Positions 63,501 through 64,000 of a DNA stretch of 64,000 nt are shown here, piece after piece. The translations under genes and the position numbers were made by a program. Origin of the DNA: Sepioteuthis lessoniana (Eukaryota; Mollusca; Cephalopoda; Myopsida; Loliginidae); NCBI GenBank assembly GCA_963585895.1, contig OY757939.1, positions 39,226,956 through 39,290,955 on the forward strand, read 5' to 3'. Numbering within the stretch: the stretch's first letter is position 1; every line of letters starts with the position of its first letter. The notes beneath the pieces are model-generated. The model saw only the letters and a list, made by a program, of their open reading frames with translations. It did not search any database and had not been told where the DNA came from.

Positions 63501-64000
63501 ACAAAAGGGATGAAATAAATTCATGAATATCAAACAGAAGATTTCAGGGTTTCATTTTTTTAATGTCACCTTAATTATCAGGTTTATTAAAGTGTATTAC
63601 TGATAAATTTTATCAGTTAATTTGAATTTTAGCGATAAATTAGGAAAATTCAGTACTTCTGTTTCAAATTTTTTGACTCAAAAACACTTTTTTCTAATAA
63701 AATAGTTTATTTCAGGTACCTGACATAAATTGCTCGGCCTAGCTGAAAATTGATGGATTTCTACAACCTTTCTTTACTAAATTTTACGATCAGCCAAGAT
63801 CGTAAATTGATCTTTGTTCTAAAAATAAGCCATTACAGTACAGCAAAAACAAAAGCTAACCGTAAAAAAACTAAGGTCATTTTCGGAATCAGCACCATCA
63901 AATTAGCTAAAAATCGTGTTTTGTTCTTTGGCACCAAAAATTATGTTAAATACTGTTATCATTGCCGTTTTCATAAATAAAATGGTATCATACATGTAGA
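63501..64000. other. Unassigned sequence to window end
   Basis: AT-rich; one 76-codon ORF near the edge has no recognisable motif. Confidence 0.45.

Overview
This 64 kb window is animal nuclear DNA. It is AT-rich and crowded with microsatellites ((AT)n, (GT)n, (CT)n, (GATA)n, (GTT)n), tRNA-headed SINEs and decayed Tc1/mariner and non-LTR elements. No host protein-coding gene, rRNA or free-standing tRNA gene can be supported, so it reads as intergenic or intronic sequence. The species cannot be named from sequence alone. A central motif shared by several tRNA-SINE families, together with the microsatellite density, would suit a mollusc and possibly a cephalopod; this is inference with low confidence. 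One motif on the minus strand near 46.7 kb (CACGTG boxes, TATA-like box, ATG with a myristoylation-type start) is the only place where a first exon or a gag start is worth testing.

Families recur throughout and are named locally here. SINE-A (about 245 bp) has a tRNA-like head, a core and a tail ending in (ccaaa)n. SINE-B (about 290 bp) shares the core with SINE-A but has a different head and tail. SINE-C (about 260 bp) and SINE-D (about 135 bp) are further tRNA-headed families. SINE-E is a SINE-B relative. SINE-G is a tRNA-headed element whose body carries a hammerhead-like motif. Element F (up to about 1 kb) has an internal ~55-bp repeating module and ends in the same 3' tail as SINE-A. Long elements are an RTE-type LINE (one nearly full copy at 24.6-27.7 kb and several fragments), a LINE with a CCHC knuckle and a restriction-like endonuclease signature ('RLE-LINE', fragments only), four Tc1/mariner-superfamily families, several solo LTRs or LTR-like repeats (H, J, L), and remnants of a further transposon-type protein at 62.4-63.5 kb.

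Layout: 0-8.2 kb SINEs, F copies, mariner-1 copy A, RLE-LINE and a multiply interrupted RTE copy; 8.2-14 kb sparse, with a 102-108-bp minisatellite and mariner-2; 14-24 kb F copies, a Tc1/mariner-type element carrying a solo LTR, SINE clusters and an RTE copy interrupted at its catalytic motif; 24.6-27.7 kb the main RTE element; 28-34 kb AT-rich DNA, a SINE-G inverted pair, a 14-bp repeat array and a ~265-bp direct repeat; 34-45 kb mariner-1 copies B and C, F copies, LTRs, and a satellite-like 5x101-bp array made from RLE-LINE coding sequence; 45-57 kb F copies, foldback elements and a 150-bp palindrome holding two mirror-image hammerhead-ribozyme candidates; 57-61.7 kb nested RLE-LINE, SINE-C, F and RTE; 62-64 kb transposon remnants.

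The features interact as parasites: LINEs probably supply the machinery for SINEs with matching tails, and insertions into insertions give a readable relative chronology through target-site duplications (TSDs). The most unusual signals are the hammerhead palindrome at 52.6 kb, the possible coupling of tRNA-SINE heads with hammerhead-like motifs (30.3-30.9 kb and, weakly, 11.6 kb), the telomere-like (TTAGGG) sequence bridging an identical internal deletion in two mariner copies, and the reuse of one target site by two different SINEs.
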